Shown here in pieces: positions 1 to 11,100 of a stretch of DNA of 64,000 nucleotides (position 1 is the stretch's first letter; each line of letters begins with the position of its first letter). The translations under genes were made by a program, and so were the position numbers. Origin of the DNA: Bacteroidia bacterium (lineage in GTDB: Bacteria; Bacteroidota; Bacteroidia; Flavobacteriales_D; Cryomorphaceae); assembly GCA_030427905.1 (NCBI GenBank), contig JAUICL010000004.1:277722-341721 (forward strand), in the 5' to 3' direction. The notes beneath the pieces are model-generated. The model saw only the letters and a list, made by a program, of their open reading frames with translations. It made no database searches and was not told where the DNA came from.

Positions 1-1
1 T

Positions 2-2587
2 GGAAGTGCCGACGTCAAAGGCCTGGCTCAAGGTTTACCTGACTGCGTTTACGATGGCGAAACGGAATTGACTGAAGATTGTCAGCGACAGATGCGCTGT
101 GTTGCCGGTCTCCTAGACTATTACTACGGATTTGTCAATGAGAAAGTGGTTGAATTTGAAATCGATGATTCCGAAATCAGTCTCAAACCACCTTCCGATT
201 CGACGGAATACTTCGGAATAGCTCACACCATTTTGATGAATGTTCGAGAAGACGTCGAGGCAGAGATGACAGCCTCAGTCGAAGAGAAATACATGCCACT
301 CGGTCGTCCGGGAACTGCGAAGGCCACGATGAGTTCGGAATTGATTGAAGAGTTCTATATCGGTGAAAAAGATGCCTTATTCCTCGTCTTGTTGGATAAC
401 CCCGTTCCAGTCGGGACCGTCATCAACGGTCAGGGTATGCTTGGCGTTGATGCAGGAGGAGTTGGCATAGGCTTAATGATTCCACTGCAACAGGTCAAAC
501 TTGAAGTTGCCGCCGTAGAAGTTCAAAAGGAAGGGGATGGGTTTATTGCCATTGCCGGAGAAGTGAGCTGGAATGGTAGCGTCAAGGCTCAGGTGCTGAG
601 CTTTGATTTGGAAGCTACCAAATTGGGGATAGAAGTGGATGTGGGAGCAAAAATCGAAGGGACAGTGGGCCATGAAAAATCCTTGCCTGACCCCATCGCA
701 TTTCAAGGGATATTCAGTCCATCTGGCGATTTTGTAGCTGGAATCTCGAATCTCCCCGAATTGGAATTCAAAGGCCTGAAACTGGTTCAAGGCGCATCCA
801 TTGTGCTAGATATGCATAGCAACGCCGGGCCTACCGCTAGCCTTGCCTTCAAAGGGGTTTTTATACCAAGTGCATCACTTGAGCTTCCAAGTCAGTTCAA
901 CAAAGCCGAAACGGATGAACCAACCTTACTAACTGCTGAAGACTTTTACATCGGTATGGAGGGAGTAGGTGGAACCATTTCGCTGAGTGGTACTCTTTTC
1001 GCGGTGGGCTTTAATGGCTACGTCCTTTCGGGTAAATCTGTGTCCATAACGCTTGAAAACAACGAACTCATGGCTTTCGAAGTAGGCGGACAGCTTGATT
1101 TAGGAAGTCCGTTTCAGGGTGGTTTGGTGACAACTATCACCCATTCTGGGGAAGAGTTTAAAGCTGAGATTCACACGGAGACACCAATATTTATTCCACA
1201 ACTGAAGGTGGTCTTTTCGATTTTACCCAATTCAGGGTTTACGGCAACGGCAGATGTTTATACCCTAGAATTGAATTCCAATGTGCAATCAGAAAAGATT
1301 GGGACCTTTAAAGTGGACAAACTGGCCATCAAGTCGAATGGCGACGTGAGCGTAGATGAAGTTGGACTCGAGGATGGCACGCTCGACTTTGGCTCCGGAT
1401 TCCAGATTCAACAACCGAAACTCTCATTTACAATAGCTAACAAGGAGTCTTCTTTCTGGCTAGCCGGTAAAGTGATTTTACCCAAATTGGAAGATACTTA
1501 CGTAGATGGAAAGGTAGGAATGAAGCCGGGTCCGGTTTTCTTTGTGGAAATCAATGAAGCGGCCATTACCATTGAATATGGGCCAGTGACAATGGAAGGT
1601 AAGCTCGCTTTTAGCCAGTCAGAATTCAGAGGCGAGTTTGGTGTTGGCTTCAAGAATATGTCTGCCGGAATTGATGGCTTGTTGATCTTTGGAAATAAAC
1701 CAACAGAAGAAGGTACAACTGCATTCAGCTACTGGTACGCCGAACTGAGTGTACCCGTGGCTATTCCTCTGGGACAAACCGGAGTTTCCATTCTCAAGCT
1801 GGGTGGTGGTTTGGGCTTCAACTATACGCCACCTATGGGCGATGTAGACGGCTTTGCTGTAAATACGAACGCACTTTCGTTTAAGGCCCTAATGGGATTT
1901 GGAAACACACCTCAGGGAAAAGTCTTGGCGGGTGAAGTGCAGGTATCGTTTACGGTTACAGAATTTAGTCTTTACGGAAGAGTTTGGGCTCTTAATAAAC
2001 GCGAGTCCTTTTTTGGTGAAGGTCAGATCACACTGGTTTATGACCCAACTCCGGCAGTTTTGAAAGGCTATATCGGAATGGGTGTGAAACTGCCAGATCC
2101 GGAAGGATTCTTGATGGATTTTGATGGAAAGGTCAGCTTCTTATGCAACAACGAAGGCTTGACCATTAAGAGTGATGAGCTGGCGGGATCGGTTTTGCAG
2201 GAGATCAAAGCAGAAGGGAAAATTGATATCGACCCCACCAAAATGCACGTGAGCGGAAAGCTCTGGTATGACTTGAATAAGTCTATTGATATCACGGAAC
2301 AGGAGCGCATTGAAGTCGTGCTGAATGTTTCTGCACAGGGAAATCTGGATTTGTACTATGCCACCCAAACGATGTCGGCCGGAATAGCCTTTAATGGCAA
2401 CTGGCGAGTGACTTTTGTGAACCGAATTTACGACCTGAATATTACGTCTGGTCAAATAGCTCTGGCGGCCAATGCTTATGCGAGCCCAACAGAACTTAAA
2501 CTTGAAGCGAGCGCAGAAATATCCTGGGATTTCTGGATCGCATCTGGAAGTGTAAACGCCAACTTCGGATACTCCACACCCGTATGA
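2..2587 (+). CDS. Large beta-rich protein, 5' partial
   Basis: The frame is open from the first bases of the window, so the start lies upstream; the TTG at 68 is not a credible start. About 860 residues are visible. They are almost entirely alternating short strands with many Gly and acidic residues, the pattern of a long all-beta surface or barrel-like protein, with no enzyme motif or membrane helix. The C-terminus lacks a T9SS sorting domain and ends in a Gly/Phe/Tyr-rich strand. It overlaps the next gene by ATGA (2584-2587), so the two are probably translationally coupled. I do not recognise the family. Its N-terminus, and thus any signal peptide, is outside the window. Confidence 0.8.
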   Translation, partial: GSADVKGLAQGLPDCVYDGETELTEDCQRQMRCVAGLLDYYYGFVNEKVVEFEIDDSEISLKPPSDSTEYFGIAHTILMNVREDVEAEMTASVEEKYMPLGRPGTAKATMSSELIEEFYIGEKDALFLVLLDNPVPVGTVINGQGMLGVDAGGVGIGLMIPLQQVKLEVAAVEVQKEGDGFIAIAGEVSWNGSVKAQVLSFDLEATKLGIEVDVGAKIEGTVGHEKSLPDPIAFQGIFSPSGDFVAGISNLPELEFKGLKLVQGASIVLDMHSNAGPTASLAFKGVFIPSASLELPSQFNKAETDEPTLLTAEDFYIGMEGVGGTISLSGTLFAVGFNGYVLSGKSVSITLENNELMAFEVGGQLDLGSPFQGGLVTTITHSGEEFKAEIHTETPIFIPQLKVVFSILPNSGFTATADVYTLELNSNVQSEKIGTFKVDKLAIKSNGDVSVDEVGLEDGTLDFGSGFQIQQPKLSFTIANKESSFWLAGKVILPKLEDTYVDGKVGMKPGPVFFVEINEAAITIEYGPVTMEGKLAFSQSEFRGEFGVGFKNMSAGIDGLLIFGNKPTEEGTTAFSYWYAELSVPVAIPLGQTGVSILKLGGGLGFNYTPPMGDVDGFAVNTNALSFKALMGFGNTPQGKVLAGEVQVSFTVTEFSLYGRVWALNKRESFFGEGQITLVYDPTPAVLKGYIGMGVKLPDPEGFLMDFDGKVSFLCNNEGLTIKSDELAGSVLQEIKAEGKIDIDPTKMHVSGKLWYDLNKSIDITEQERIEVVLNVSAQGNLDLYYATQTMSAGIAFNGNWRVTFVNRIYDLNITSGQIALAANAYASPTELKLEASAEISWDFWIASGSVNANFGYSTPV

Positions 2588-4563
2588 AAATCTGGATAAG
2601 CTACATATTGACCTTTATGACCATTTCGGTTGCAGCACAAGATCCACTCTACGTTCATATGAATGAAGATGGTATTCACCTGCGCTGGCAGGGCAAATAT
2701 GATGCTCGAAATGATGGTTATAAAGTATACAGGCAACAAGAAGGTGCGCTATGGGAGCTGATTACACCCGAGTTGCTAGAGCTTCCAAAGTCTACTGAAG
2801 AAGCCAGAAATAGATCGGGAAGAAAAAGTGAGCTGCTCTATGCTCTGCTGGGTAAAACCGGCGGGCCGATCACGCCATCTGAGCTGGAAGAAGCCGCAAC
2901 GGATTCTCGATTGTTCGAATCGACCTGCATTGCCAATACGGAATTGTCCTGGATGCTTTGCGAACGATTTACCGATAAGACAGCTCAGCAGGGTGTTGGT
3001 TACGCATACAAGGTAGTCTGGGTGGACGGAAACAAAGAAACAGATTGGGTGGAGAGTAAAATGGCCACATATTCCGTTCAACGAGTTCCAAGTCCCGGTG
3101 AAGTCAACATGGTTGAAGGCGATGGTCAAATTAGCTTGGACTTAGAACCCAATCCAAAAGACCTAAAAGCCGGAGATGCGATTACCTGGAATGTGTACCG
3201 AAGCTCAAGTCCCAATGGACCATTTGAAAAGTTGAATTATGAAAACAGCTTACCACTCTCTGTAAGTCAGAATGGTGCTTCTGCCCAACCCAAGTTGGCA
3301 CATCTCGATCGATTTTTAACGAATGGTGAGACGTACTATTATCGGGTGAAGCTGGTGAATGTTGCAGGTGTTGAGAGCGATTTTTCTAGAGTTTATCAGG
3401 CGGTACCAAAGGCCGGTACTTCGGTATTCGCTATTAAGGGTTTTAAGGCTGAAGTTCTTGCCAGTACGGCGATTTTCAATTGGGAAATAACCAGAGCAAA
3501 TGCCCTTTACGAAATCTATGCAAAGCCAGCGAATCGAGATGAGTACAGACGTGTTCAGCGGGGAATTACCGCTTTAGGGGCCATGCGATGGATCGATATT
3601 GACTTTCAGCCTGGCCCGAGTGTAGAATACTTCATGAAAGCTACTTTGGACAACTCAACAGTTTTTTCCGATACGCTGACTCTTATGGCTCAGGACAACC
3701 TTCCGCCAAAGACCCCCGTGAATGTTGAAGCTCGTCTTATCGATAGTCTGGTCGTTGAAATTTCCTGGGAAACGTTGAACGAAAGTGATCTTCTGGGTTA
3801 TGAAATTGAGCGTCTTACGGAGAATACTTCGAGAGCTGGGTTGAAGATCAACTCGGGATATTTTCAGGAAAATAGATTTCTCGATACCCTCGATTCACCA
3901 ACTAATCGAGTCTTTTACTATTGGGTCTTTGCATTGGATAAATCTTACCAATCTTCTAAAGGATCCGACTTGGCTAGAGTCGTATTACCCGATTCTCGGC
4001 CTCCACAAACGCCACAGTTTTGGAACTTGAAATATCGGAATGATTCCCTGTACATGCGCTGGAGTGCGGTTCCAGACTCAGACTTCAATTCGTTCTTAGT
4101 CTACAGCATACGCTCGGAGGGCGAAACCCAAGCTAACTTGATAACCGAGTCGAAGCAAACTGAATGGAAAATTGCCTATTCTGACACAGGAAGAGTAGGG
4201 GTGTTTGTACAAGCTTCAGATACATCGGGAAATGTGAGCTCACCGAGTGACACCTTATTTGTTCGAGTGAAACCAGCTCCCCCAAGAGCCCCGGATATTG
4301 TTTCTGTTCAGAAAGAAGATAAGGGATTGAAAATCGATTGGGAACAATCCGACTCAAATCATATTCATCGTCTACTGCTCGCCCGAATTGATCCTGTCAG
4401 TGGCAAACGTCTCGACGTTTGGCAGGGTGGACCGGAAGTCGGTTCTTTTTCTGATTTATATGCAGACCCGGACAAATCGTGGCGATATGAATTGTACACC
4501 TACGACAAGGAGTGGATTGAGGGTGAATCGAGCTATTTCTTGTATGAACCACCTGAGAAATGA
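2584..4563 (+). CDS. Secreted fibronectin type III-like repeat protein
   Basis: 659 aa. An N-terminal signal peptide (about residues 1-18, ending VAAQ) marks export. The rest consists of repeated Ig/FN3-like modules: each has a WE/WN core strand, an L-Y-xVYR or YEIER strand and a YYYRV/YYWVFAL strand. Modules lie near residues 20-165, 170-280, 285-370, 375-470, 475-565 and 570-655. There is no T9SS C-terminal domain, so it probably stays periplasmic or acts with its operon partners. It is coupled by ATGA overlaps on both sides, which suggests stoichiometric production of the three proteins. The binding partner is unknown; FN3 modules generally mediate protein or glycan contacts. Confidence 0.75.
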   Translation: MKIWISYILTFMTISVAAQDPLYVHMNEDGIHLRWQGKYDARNDGYKVYRQQEGALWELITPELLELPKSTEEARNRSGRKSELLYALLGKTGGPITPSELEEAATDSRLFESTCIANTELSWMLCERFTDKTAQQGVGYAYKVVWVDGNKETDWVESKMATYSVQRVPSPGEVNMVEGDGQISLDLEPNPKDLKAGDAITWNVYRSSSPNGPFEKLNYENSLPLSVSQNGASAQPKLAHLDRFLTNGETYYYRVKLVNVAGVESDFSRVYQAVPKAGTSVFAIKGFKAEVLASTAIFNWEITRANALYEIYAKPANRDEYRRVQRGITALGAMRWIDIDFQPGPSVEYFMKATLDNSTVFSDTLTLMAQDNLPPKTPVNVEARLIDSLVVEISWETLNESDLLGYEIERLTENTSRAGLKINSGYFQENRFLDTLDSPTNRVFYYWVFALDKSYQSSKGSDLARVVLPDSRPPQTPQFWNLKYRNDSLYMRWSAVPDSDFNSFLVYSIRSEGETQANLITESKQTEWKIAYSDTGRVGVFVQASDTSGNVSSPSDTLFVRVKPAPPRAPDIVSVQKEDKGLKIDWEQSDSNHIHRLLLARIDPVSGKRLDVWQGGPEVGSFSDLYADPDKSWRYELYTYDKEWIEGESSYFLYEPPEK

Positions 4564-6218
4564 TCAATTTAAAGCGTCTTCGTCTTGGACTAGTCTTCGC
4601 ACTGGTTGTAGTCCGTGTGAGCGGACAAGACGCTTCCGAATCTGATCCTGAACTTAAACTAAGTGGAACCCTCCGAGCCGATTTCGGTTATTTTGAGAGT
4701 TCGAGAAATCCGAACCGAATGCCGAACAATACTTTTGTCATCGCCGGAAACCCTCGATTGACATATGGTGAATGGGATATTCCAATTGATTTCCAGGTCG
4801 GGAACTATGCCAATCGATTAACTCAGCCATTCAATAAAATAGGTGCAAGCCCATCTTACAAGTGGGCAAAATTGCACTTGGGATATCGGCAATTGAGTTT
4901 TTCGCCATTTACGTATCACAACCACCTGTTGCTGGGTGGGGGAATCGAGTTAACTCCCGGCAAACTCAGGCTCACAGCTCTGTATGGAGAACTTAAGCGA
5001 GCGAGTGCGGGTGGGCTCTTCGATGATGATACTCGGTTCGCACCACCCGCCTTTAGAAGAATGGCCGTACTCACTAAGCTCGGTTTTGGAAGTGAAGAGC
5101 GATTTGTAGACTTTATATTCATCAAAGGTTGGGACGAAGAATCGCAAGCTAGCATGGTTAAAGATTCTTTGGGTGTTTACCCCGAAGAAAACGTCGTACT
5201 CGGAATTCATATTGATCAAACAATAGCTGAAAAATTAAACATCACAATTAGTGGAGCTTTGAGTGCTTATACTCAGGACACGCGAAGCCCTTTGGTAGAT
5301 ACAGAACCATATTTTGGACAAAACATAGTTGATGGAATATTCGAACCTAAGATCTCGAGTCAATACCTCACGGCGTTTCTGGCATCTGCGGAATACCGGA
5401 GTAGCCTATGGCAGCTGAATGGAGAGTATCGGATGGTTCAACCCGGATTTCAAAGTATGGGGGCTTATTTCAATCAGAGCGATATTCAGCGAGTCGGATT
5501 TGGTGGAAATGCTCGCCTTCTCGATAAACGCTTGCGCGTCAATGCAAACTGGAGACAAGAAAACAACAACGTATTCGATACTAAGCTTTCTGAAAACAAG
5601 CGACAGTTTATTAACGCTCAGGCAGAGTGGACTCAGAAGCGATCCTGGACGGCCAGTTTAAACGGGTCTTTTTTCTCTTCTAAACAAAACTCAACGGTAG
5701 ATTCGCTGAGCGGTTTGTTCGATTTTCAGCAAAATACGCTTCAGGGAACCGCCAGGTTTAATAAGCTGAGAACCACAGGCGAAAACCACTATTCAATTCA
5801 GTTGCTAGCTATGCAAAGAAGAGATTTAGTTTTTGATCAAACGCCTTACTCCAACCTTACTTTTCGAGGATCATACACGGTTCCGTTGGGAAAGAAAAAT
5901 TTGTGGTCGGTCGTTCCCGAATTGGGCGTGAGCAGGTTTGTGATTATAGAGACCATTACTACTTGGCGAATAAACCCAGGTGCCCGATTGAACTACAGAA
6001 GCAAGAATAAAAAGTTCAGTGGAAATTTTTCCGCATTTCCCAATTTTGAAATTGCCGATGCGCGTGACGATCAGCTTGTCTGGCGCACTTCACTCTCGAT
6101 GGCCTATCAACTGAAAAAGAGACATAGGTTCTCTCTGAGAGCTGATCACACAGTGAGTTCTGGTGGATACTCGTACAGTGAGTTTAGAGCGAGAGTTGGC
6201 TACAACTATCGTTTCTAG
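4560..6218 (+). CDS. Outer-membrane beta-barrel protein
   Basis: 552 aa. An N-terminal signal peptide (about 1-22, ending VSGQ) is followed by many amphipathic strands with alternating aromatic residues, and the chain ends in the aromatic RVGYNYRF, a classical outer-membrane barrel terminus. No TonB plug or carboxypeptidase-like domain is present, so this is not a TonB-dependent receptor. It is the last gene of the coupled operon with the beta-rich protein and the FN3 protein. A likely role is a pore or anchor for those two proteins; this is inferred from order only. No clear terminator follows. Confidence 0.7.
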   Translation: MINLKRLRLGLVFALVVVRVSGQDASESDPELKLSGTLRADFGYFESSRNPNRMPNNTFVIAGNPRLTYGEWDIPIDFQVGNYANRLTQPFNKIGASPSYKWAKLHLGYRQLSFSPFTYHNHLLLGGGIELTPGKLRLTALYGELKRASAGGLFDDDTRFAPPAFRRMAVLTKLGFGSEERFVDFIFIKGWDEESQASMVKDSLGVYPEENVVLGIHIDQTIAEKLNITISGALSAYTQDTRSPLVDTEPYFGQNIVDGIFEPKISSQYLTAFLASAEYRSSLWQLNGEYRMVQPGFQSMGAYFNQSDIQRVGFGGNARLLDKRLRVNANWRQENNNVFDTKLSENKRQFINAQAEWTQKRSWTASLNGSFFSSKQNSTVDSLSGLFDFQQNTLQGTARFNKLRTTGENHYSIQLLAMQRRDLVFDQTPYSNLTFRGSYTVPLGKKNLWSVVPELGVSRFVIIETITTWRINPGARLNYRSKNKKFSGNFSAFPNFEIADARDDQLVWRTSLSMAYQLKKRHRFSLRADHTVSSGGYSYSEFRARVGYNYRF

Positions 6219-6329
6219 TAGTGGTAAAGTGACGATGTTAATCTTTATGAAGTCTACTGGCAAATAGTCGGAGAATATAATTTGTTGAAGAATCTCTACC
6301 TTATATGGATCAACCAAAACCATTAACCA

Positions 6330-6731
6330 ATGAAATCACCCATCAAGAATTCATGGATATTATTTCTTGCAATTGCTTTTGCGCTGGCTGGCTGTTCTGA
6401 AGAAAACAAATCAAGCACTCAAAAGAGCGATAGCGCCTTTATTGTCCTTAAATTCAAAGCTCAGCCTGGAAAAAGCGATCAAGCTATTTCTGCCATGCTT
6501 TCGATGCTTGAAGAAGTCAAGAAAGAGCCCCATTATGTTGATATTCACATACACGTGGATCCAGATGATAGATCGAACATTCTGTTTTACGAAGAGTGGG
6601 AAGACCTCGATTATTACAAGGGTGACCATATGAATACCGGGCACCTTCAAGCCTTTATGGCTTCTTCGAGAGAATTCTTAGTGGGCCCACCAGAAATCAC
6701 TTATTGGGGCTTGGAGAAAGTGACCCAATAA
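6330..6731 (+). CDS. ABM-domain lipoprotein (putative quinol monooxygenase-like)
   Basis: 133 aa. A lipoprotein signal with lipobox LAGC (Cys about residue 22) predicts membrane anchoring after export. Residues about 38-130 fit the antibiotic biosynthesis monooxygenase (ABM) fold: an AFIVLKFKAQPGK strand, a helix with MLSMLEEVKKEP, and a FYEEWEDLDYYKGDHMNTGHLQAF segment typical of YgiN-like dimers. Family members oxidise quinols or aromatics without cofactors, or degrade heme, but most are cytosolic, so an exported lipoprotein form is less usual. It stands alone between the barrel gene and the AraC regulator. Substrate unknown. Confidence 0.75.
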   Translation: MKSPIKNSWILFLAIAFALAGCSEENKSSTQKSDSAFIVLKFKAQPGKSDQAISAMLSMLEEVKKEPHYVDIHIHVDPDDRSNILFYEEWEDLDYYKGDHMNTGHLQAFMASSREFLVGPPEITYWGLEKVTQ

Positions 6732-6827
6732 GCTCATTCGGATCTAAGCAAATTGGTTGTACTTTCCTATTTTTATAAAATGGCTGTTTATTTAGCGGCC
6801 GTGTCTTAATCAATCGGTGGGTTTAGC

Positions 6828-7973
6828 ATGTATGAATTTCTTCAATACGCAGGAGTAATTGCTGGGATTTTAGTCATCCTTGTTCTGCTCTTTTACCCGC
6901 AACGTCATAACAGTGCGAACTGGCTTTTAGGACTGTCAATACTCTCGCTTTGGTATGCCATGATCATGGCTATCCTATACGAGACCAATTATATATTGGT
7001 ATACCCGCATTTTTCCAGAACGGGAAATTTCTTTGCCTTCTTCACGATTCCTTTCTTTTACCTTTTTACGCGTTTCATCTTCTACCGCGACAAGAAGATT
7101 AAGCGATACGATTGGATCTTGTTTTTGCCAGCCCTGTTCTATCTGATCGACTTCTTTCCATACTTTCTGATCAGTGCTGAAGAAAAACTCGAAATTATTC
7201 GAGCAGAGCAAATGAATCTAGGGCATTTTGCTTTTTCAGAAGGATGGCTTACTTCATCCTGGTTTCAATTTTACGCCAGACAGTTTTGGTCGCTTGTAAT
7301 ATTGCTCATGACTTTTAGATTGATTTGGATAAACAGAGTGATCTTCCATAGAAGCTTTAGGGGGGCAAACCGGGATATACTCATTTTGATAGTCGCCATT
7401 GGAGTCTTCTATGCCGTTTCCTTTATTCCGGGGTTTATGAAGCTTTTTAAAGCCGGTTCCGCATACAATATCGAATTCCAGAATACGACCATAGCCCTGA
7501 CCCATATTTTGCTCGGGCTATTCTTGGCGTTTCACCCTAAGTATTGGTACGGATTCTTCTGGGAGAATGAATTGGTGAAATCCCCAGTCAAAAAATCAGA
7601 AGGGAAGGAGAACACTGACTTTCGGGGGTTGAATGATACGTTCGCGCAATTGGAAGATTTCATGAAATCAAAGAAGCCCTTTTTGAATTCGGGGTATACC
7701 ATCAATGATCTGAGCAACGATTCGGGCATTCCGGTCTATAAAATTTCCCCAGCCGTTAACTCGGGTTTTAATACCAATTTCAATCAGTGGCTCAATTATC
7801 ACCGAGTAAAAGAATTTGAAGAATTGGTAAAAAAGGGCGAAACACATCAACTCACCCTCGATGCTCTTTCAGGGAAATGCGGTTTTTCAAATCGTTCTTC
7901 ATTCAACACGGCCTTCAAAAAATTCAACGGCCAAACCCCTAGCGCGTTTATAAAATCCCAAAATGGGATATAA
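6828..7973 (+). CDS. Membrane-anchored AraC-family transcriptional regulator
   Basis: 381 aa. The N-terminal about 240 residues contain roughly seven hydrophobic helices (near 6-24, 33-53, 67-84, 95-112, 150-167, 184-203, 217-237). The C-terminal about 110 residues are an AraC/XylS DNA-binding domain with two helix-turn-helices: the first around GYTINDLSNDSGIPVYKIS and the second around LDALSGKCGFSNRSSFNTAFKKFNGQTPSAF. This architecture is common in Bacteroidota, where the membrane part is thought to sense an envelope or lipid signal. The divergence from AraC consensus in the first helix is modest. The nearest candidate target is the secreted adhesin-like gene 224 bp downstream, but no operator was identified. 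Confidence 0.85.
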   Translation: MYEFLQYAGVIAGILVILVLLFYPQRHNSANWLLGLSILSLWYAMIMAILYETNYILVYPHFSRTGNFFAFFTIPFFYLFTRFIFYRDKKIKRYDWILFLPALFYLIDFFPYFLISAEEKLEIIRAEQMNLGHFAFSEGWLTSSWFQFYARQFWSLVILLMTFRLIWINRVIFHRSFRGANRDILILIVAIGVFYAVSFIPGFMKLFKAGSAYNIEFQNTTIALTHILLGLFLAFHPKYWYGFFWENELVKSPVKKSEGKENTDFRGLNDTFAQLEDFMKSKKPFLNSGYTINDLSNDSGIPVYKISPAVNSGFNTNFNQWLNYHRVKEFEELVKKGETHQLTLDALSGKCGFSNRSSFNTAFKKFNGQTPSAFIKSQNGI

Positions 7974-8197
7974 AACCCTTTAAAATTTGTGTGGATTTAG
8001 TGAATCCAAACACGTGTAGGCGTGAATTAACGTGACTTGCAGTATCTGTGAAATAAATTCGCTGCGCTTTTAAGAGTTGGTTTTTAGTGGGGTGTTTGTC
8101 GTGATTTTCGAGTGGCTTTTTTCAAAGCGGATGAAACAAGGGGTCAGGCAAACACTCCGAAATTCCTTCCTACGTCATAACTAAATATTTAACCCAA

Positions 8198-11100
8198 ATG
8201 AAGAACATTTACGCATTACTATTCCTCTTTGTGTCTACCTATTCGATCGCACAGATTGGAATCATTGAAAACTTTGACAATGCACAAGGAGCGCCACCTT
8301 TCGGGTGGACCGCTGATGGATTTGTCGACATCGCCGTGAGATCTTGTCAGAATATTAGCTACTATGACAATATGACCGCAGGACAACCAACTGCAGGAAG
8401 TCTGACAACTCCGTATCTAGCAGATGCATCGAATGCAACTGACCTGGAAATCAGCTTTGACTATAAAGTATCATCATTCTCCTTTTTCGGGGGTGAGACA
8501 GCTGCGCCTGAAAACTGGGGTAGCTTGACTCTCGAGTACACAACAAATGGTACAGATTGGACAAACATTGTTACTCTCGATGAGTCTAATTACGACGCTG
8601 GGACTAACTGTACCACAAAGACATACACGATCGATAGCGATTTGCTTCCATCGGGTACTGACTTTCAAGCGCGATTCGTTACTGCTCACCAAAACGGAAA
8701 CTGGCAGTGTTACATTGATAACATAAGCCTAGCCCAAACGGCCACGCAGGCACCAGCTTGTGATGCTGTTATCACTTTACCAGTGAACGGTTCCGACAAT
8801 GTGGATCTAGACACAGACTTGGCTTGGAGCAACGCCAATGGCTTACCAGCTGGGTATAAATTGTCAGTAGGAACAACTGCAGGGGGTACAGATGTAGTTG
8901 ATACAGAGGATGTAGGAAATGTAAATACGTACAGCTTTGCGTCAGACCTTGAGTTTGAGACGACCTACTACGTGACCATCCTTCCTTACAATAGTTTTGG
9001 AGACAGTGAAGGTGATTGTGTAGAAAATTCATTCACTACCCGATTGGCACCGTTGCCTGGATCTAGCTGCGATAACACCATCGTAATTGATCCTTCTGAT
9101 CTGAACTACACCACTGATGATTCTACAGCACTATACGAAGACTTGCACTCGACAACTCCATGTGGTGGAAACTTCACGATCAGCGGAAGAGAAGTAGTAT
9201 ACACATTGACTCCCACAGAAATCATTTCGGTAAATGTATCTGTAACGAATATCCTTAACTCGCGCACCACGCTTCACATTATGGACGCTTGTCCTGAAAA
9301 TGGCCCATCGTGCTATGGGTATGGCGACTCAAGCAACTCACTTGATGATGTAGTACTTGAGAACGTAATCTTAGAGGCCGGTACGACTTACTACTTCTTT
9401 GTTGCAAACACCGGTAGCATTAGCTCTGACTATACATTCAGCATTGAGCAAAACTCTTGCATCATTCCTGCCATGGAGCTTACAAGCGTTGGTGTTTGTG
9501 AAACAAATGAATTCGAAGTGAATGTTGATATTACTTCACTTGGAAGTGCTACATCACTTACCATCACAGATGATCAAGGTTCGGATGCAGTAATGGTAGA
9601 TGAACTAGGAATTACCACATTTGGTCCATACCCAAGTGCTACTCAAGTGATGTTTACTGTTACCAATGATCAGGACAACACTTGTGTTATTTCAGATTCT
9701 ACAGTGTTTTATTGCCCACCGGCAAATGACCTCTGTGCTGATGCAACTCTGTTGACCGTAAACACGGCCTACGCTTGCGAAACAGTAACTGCAGCAACTA
9801 CTGTTGCAGCCACAGAGTCAGATGAAAATCTCAGCGATTGTTCTGCCACAACAAATGATGTTTGGTTTCAGTTTGTTGCTACGGATGCGAATCACATTAT
9901 TCAAATATTGAACGCAGAAGTTGTAGTTGGAAACAATGCAACGATCTACTATGAGCTTCTCGAAGGTGATTGTGGTACGCTCACAAGTGTGGCTTGTAAC
10001 ACGAGTAACAATGGATTTGGTTCTTTTACAGGACTTAATATTGGAGAAACGTACTATGTGCGTGCATACAGCGCAAACGCTGCTAACGGACAGAATTTTG
10101 ATATCTGTGTGAGTACAGCACCTGCAGCACCAGCGAATGACGATTGTGCCAATGCTGAAGCAATTTCAGTATCAGAAACTAATGCCTGCGAAAATGCTGT
10201 GTCGGGGACGACTATTTCAGCAACTCAATCAACTGATAACAGCTGTAGTGGTGCATACAATGATGTATGGTACACTTTTACTCCTTCGCAAACCGGAGAT
10301 TACATTGTGACATTGACATCAGATGCTTCAAGTGGGCTCTACCACTACGTGTACAGTGGTACTTGCGGGAGCTTGGTTGATGTGTCGAGCTCTTGCTTTG
10401 CATCTACGTATAGCAATGTGGCCTTGACAGCTGGAGAGACCTACACAATTATGGTGAGAAGTAATGCCATCAACCCAGGCATCGATTTTGATCTTTGTGT
10501 TTACTTATTTGTACCTGTAGCAAACAACGACTGTGCTGATGCAGATGTGATTATCGAATCTCCAGATTCTGATGGAGAAAACACAACATCTGGAACAACA
10601 ACCGATGCGCTTTACTCTCCAGAGGGTTGTGCGAGTTCATCTAATGAGTCGGTTTGGTACACATTCACACCAATGTACGATGGCCTTTACCACGTAAACT
10701 TTGAAAGTACAATGGGTACGGCCTACTTTCAGATGTACTCTGGCGATTGTGCTGGATTAACAACCCTACCAGAATTTACAAGTTGCTTTAACACGGGCTT
10801 GCATGATGTGGTACTCGAAGCAGGAGTAACATACTACCTGAGCGGACACTCATCCAACCCAGCCGACTTTGATGTGTTTATTTACCCAGACCCGACCATC
10901 GTGCCAGTACCAGTTCCTGAAAATGACCTTTGTGCTGACGCATTTGTATTGCCACTATCAAATGAAGACTGCGACAATATGGTAACTGGAACTACGGCAG
11001 GAGCAACAGTTTCTGATAACAATGCTTGCACCGAAACTCGTGATGTATGGTACACTTTCACACCAGATTCGGATGGATACTTTGAGTTTAACGTGAGCGA

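Noticed and set aside
68..2587. Start of the first gene at TTG 68
   Set aside because: The frame is open to the window edge and the residues before it fit the same beta-rich pattern, so the gene simply continues upstream.
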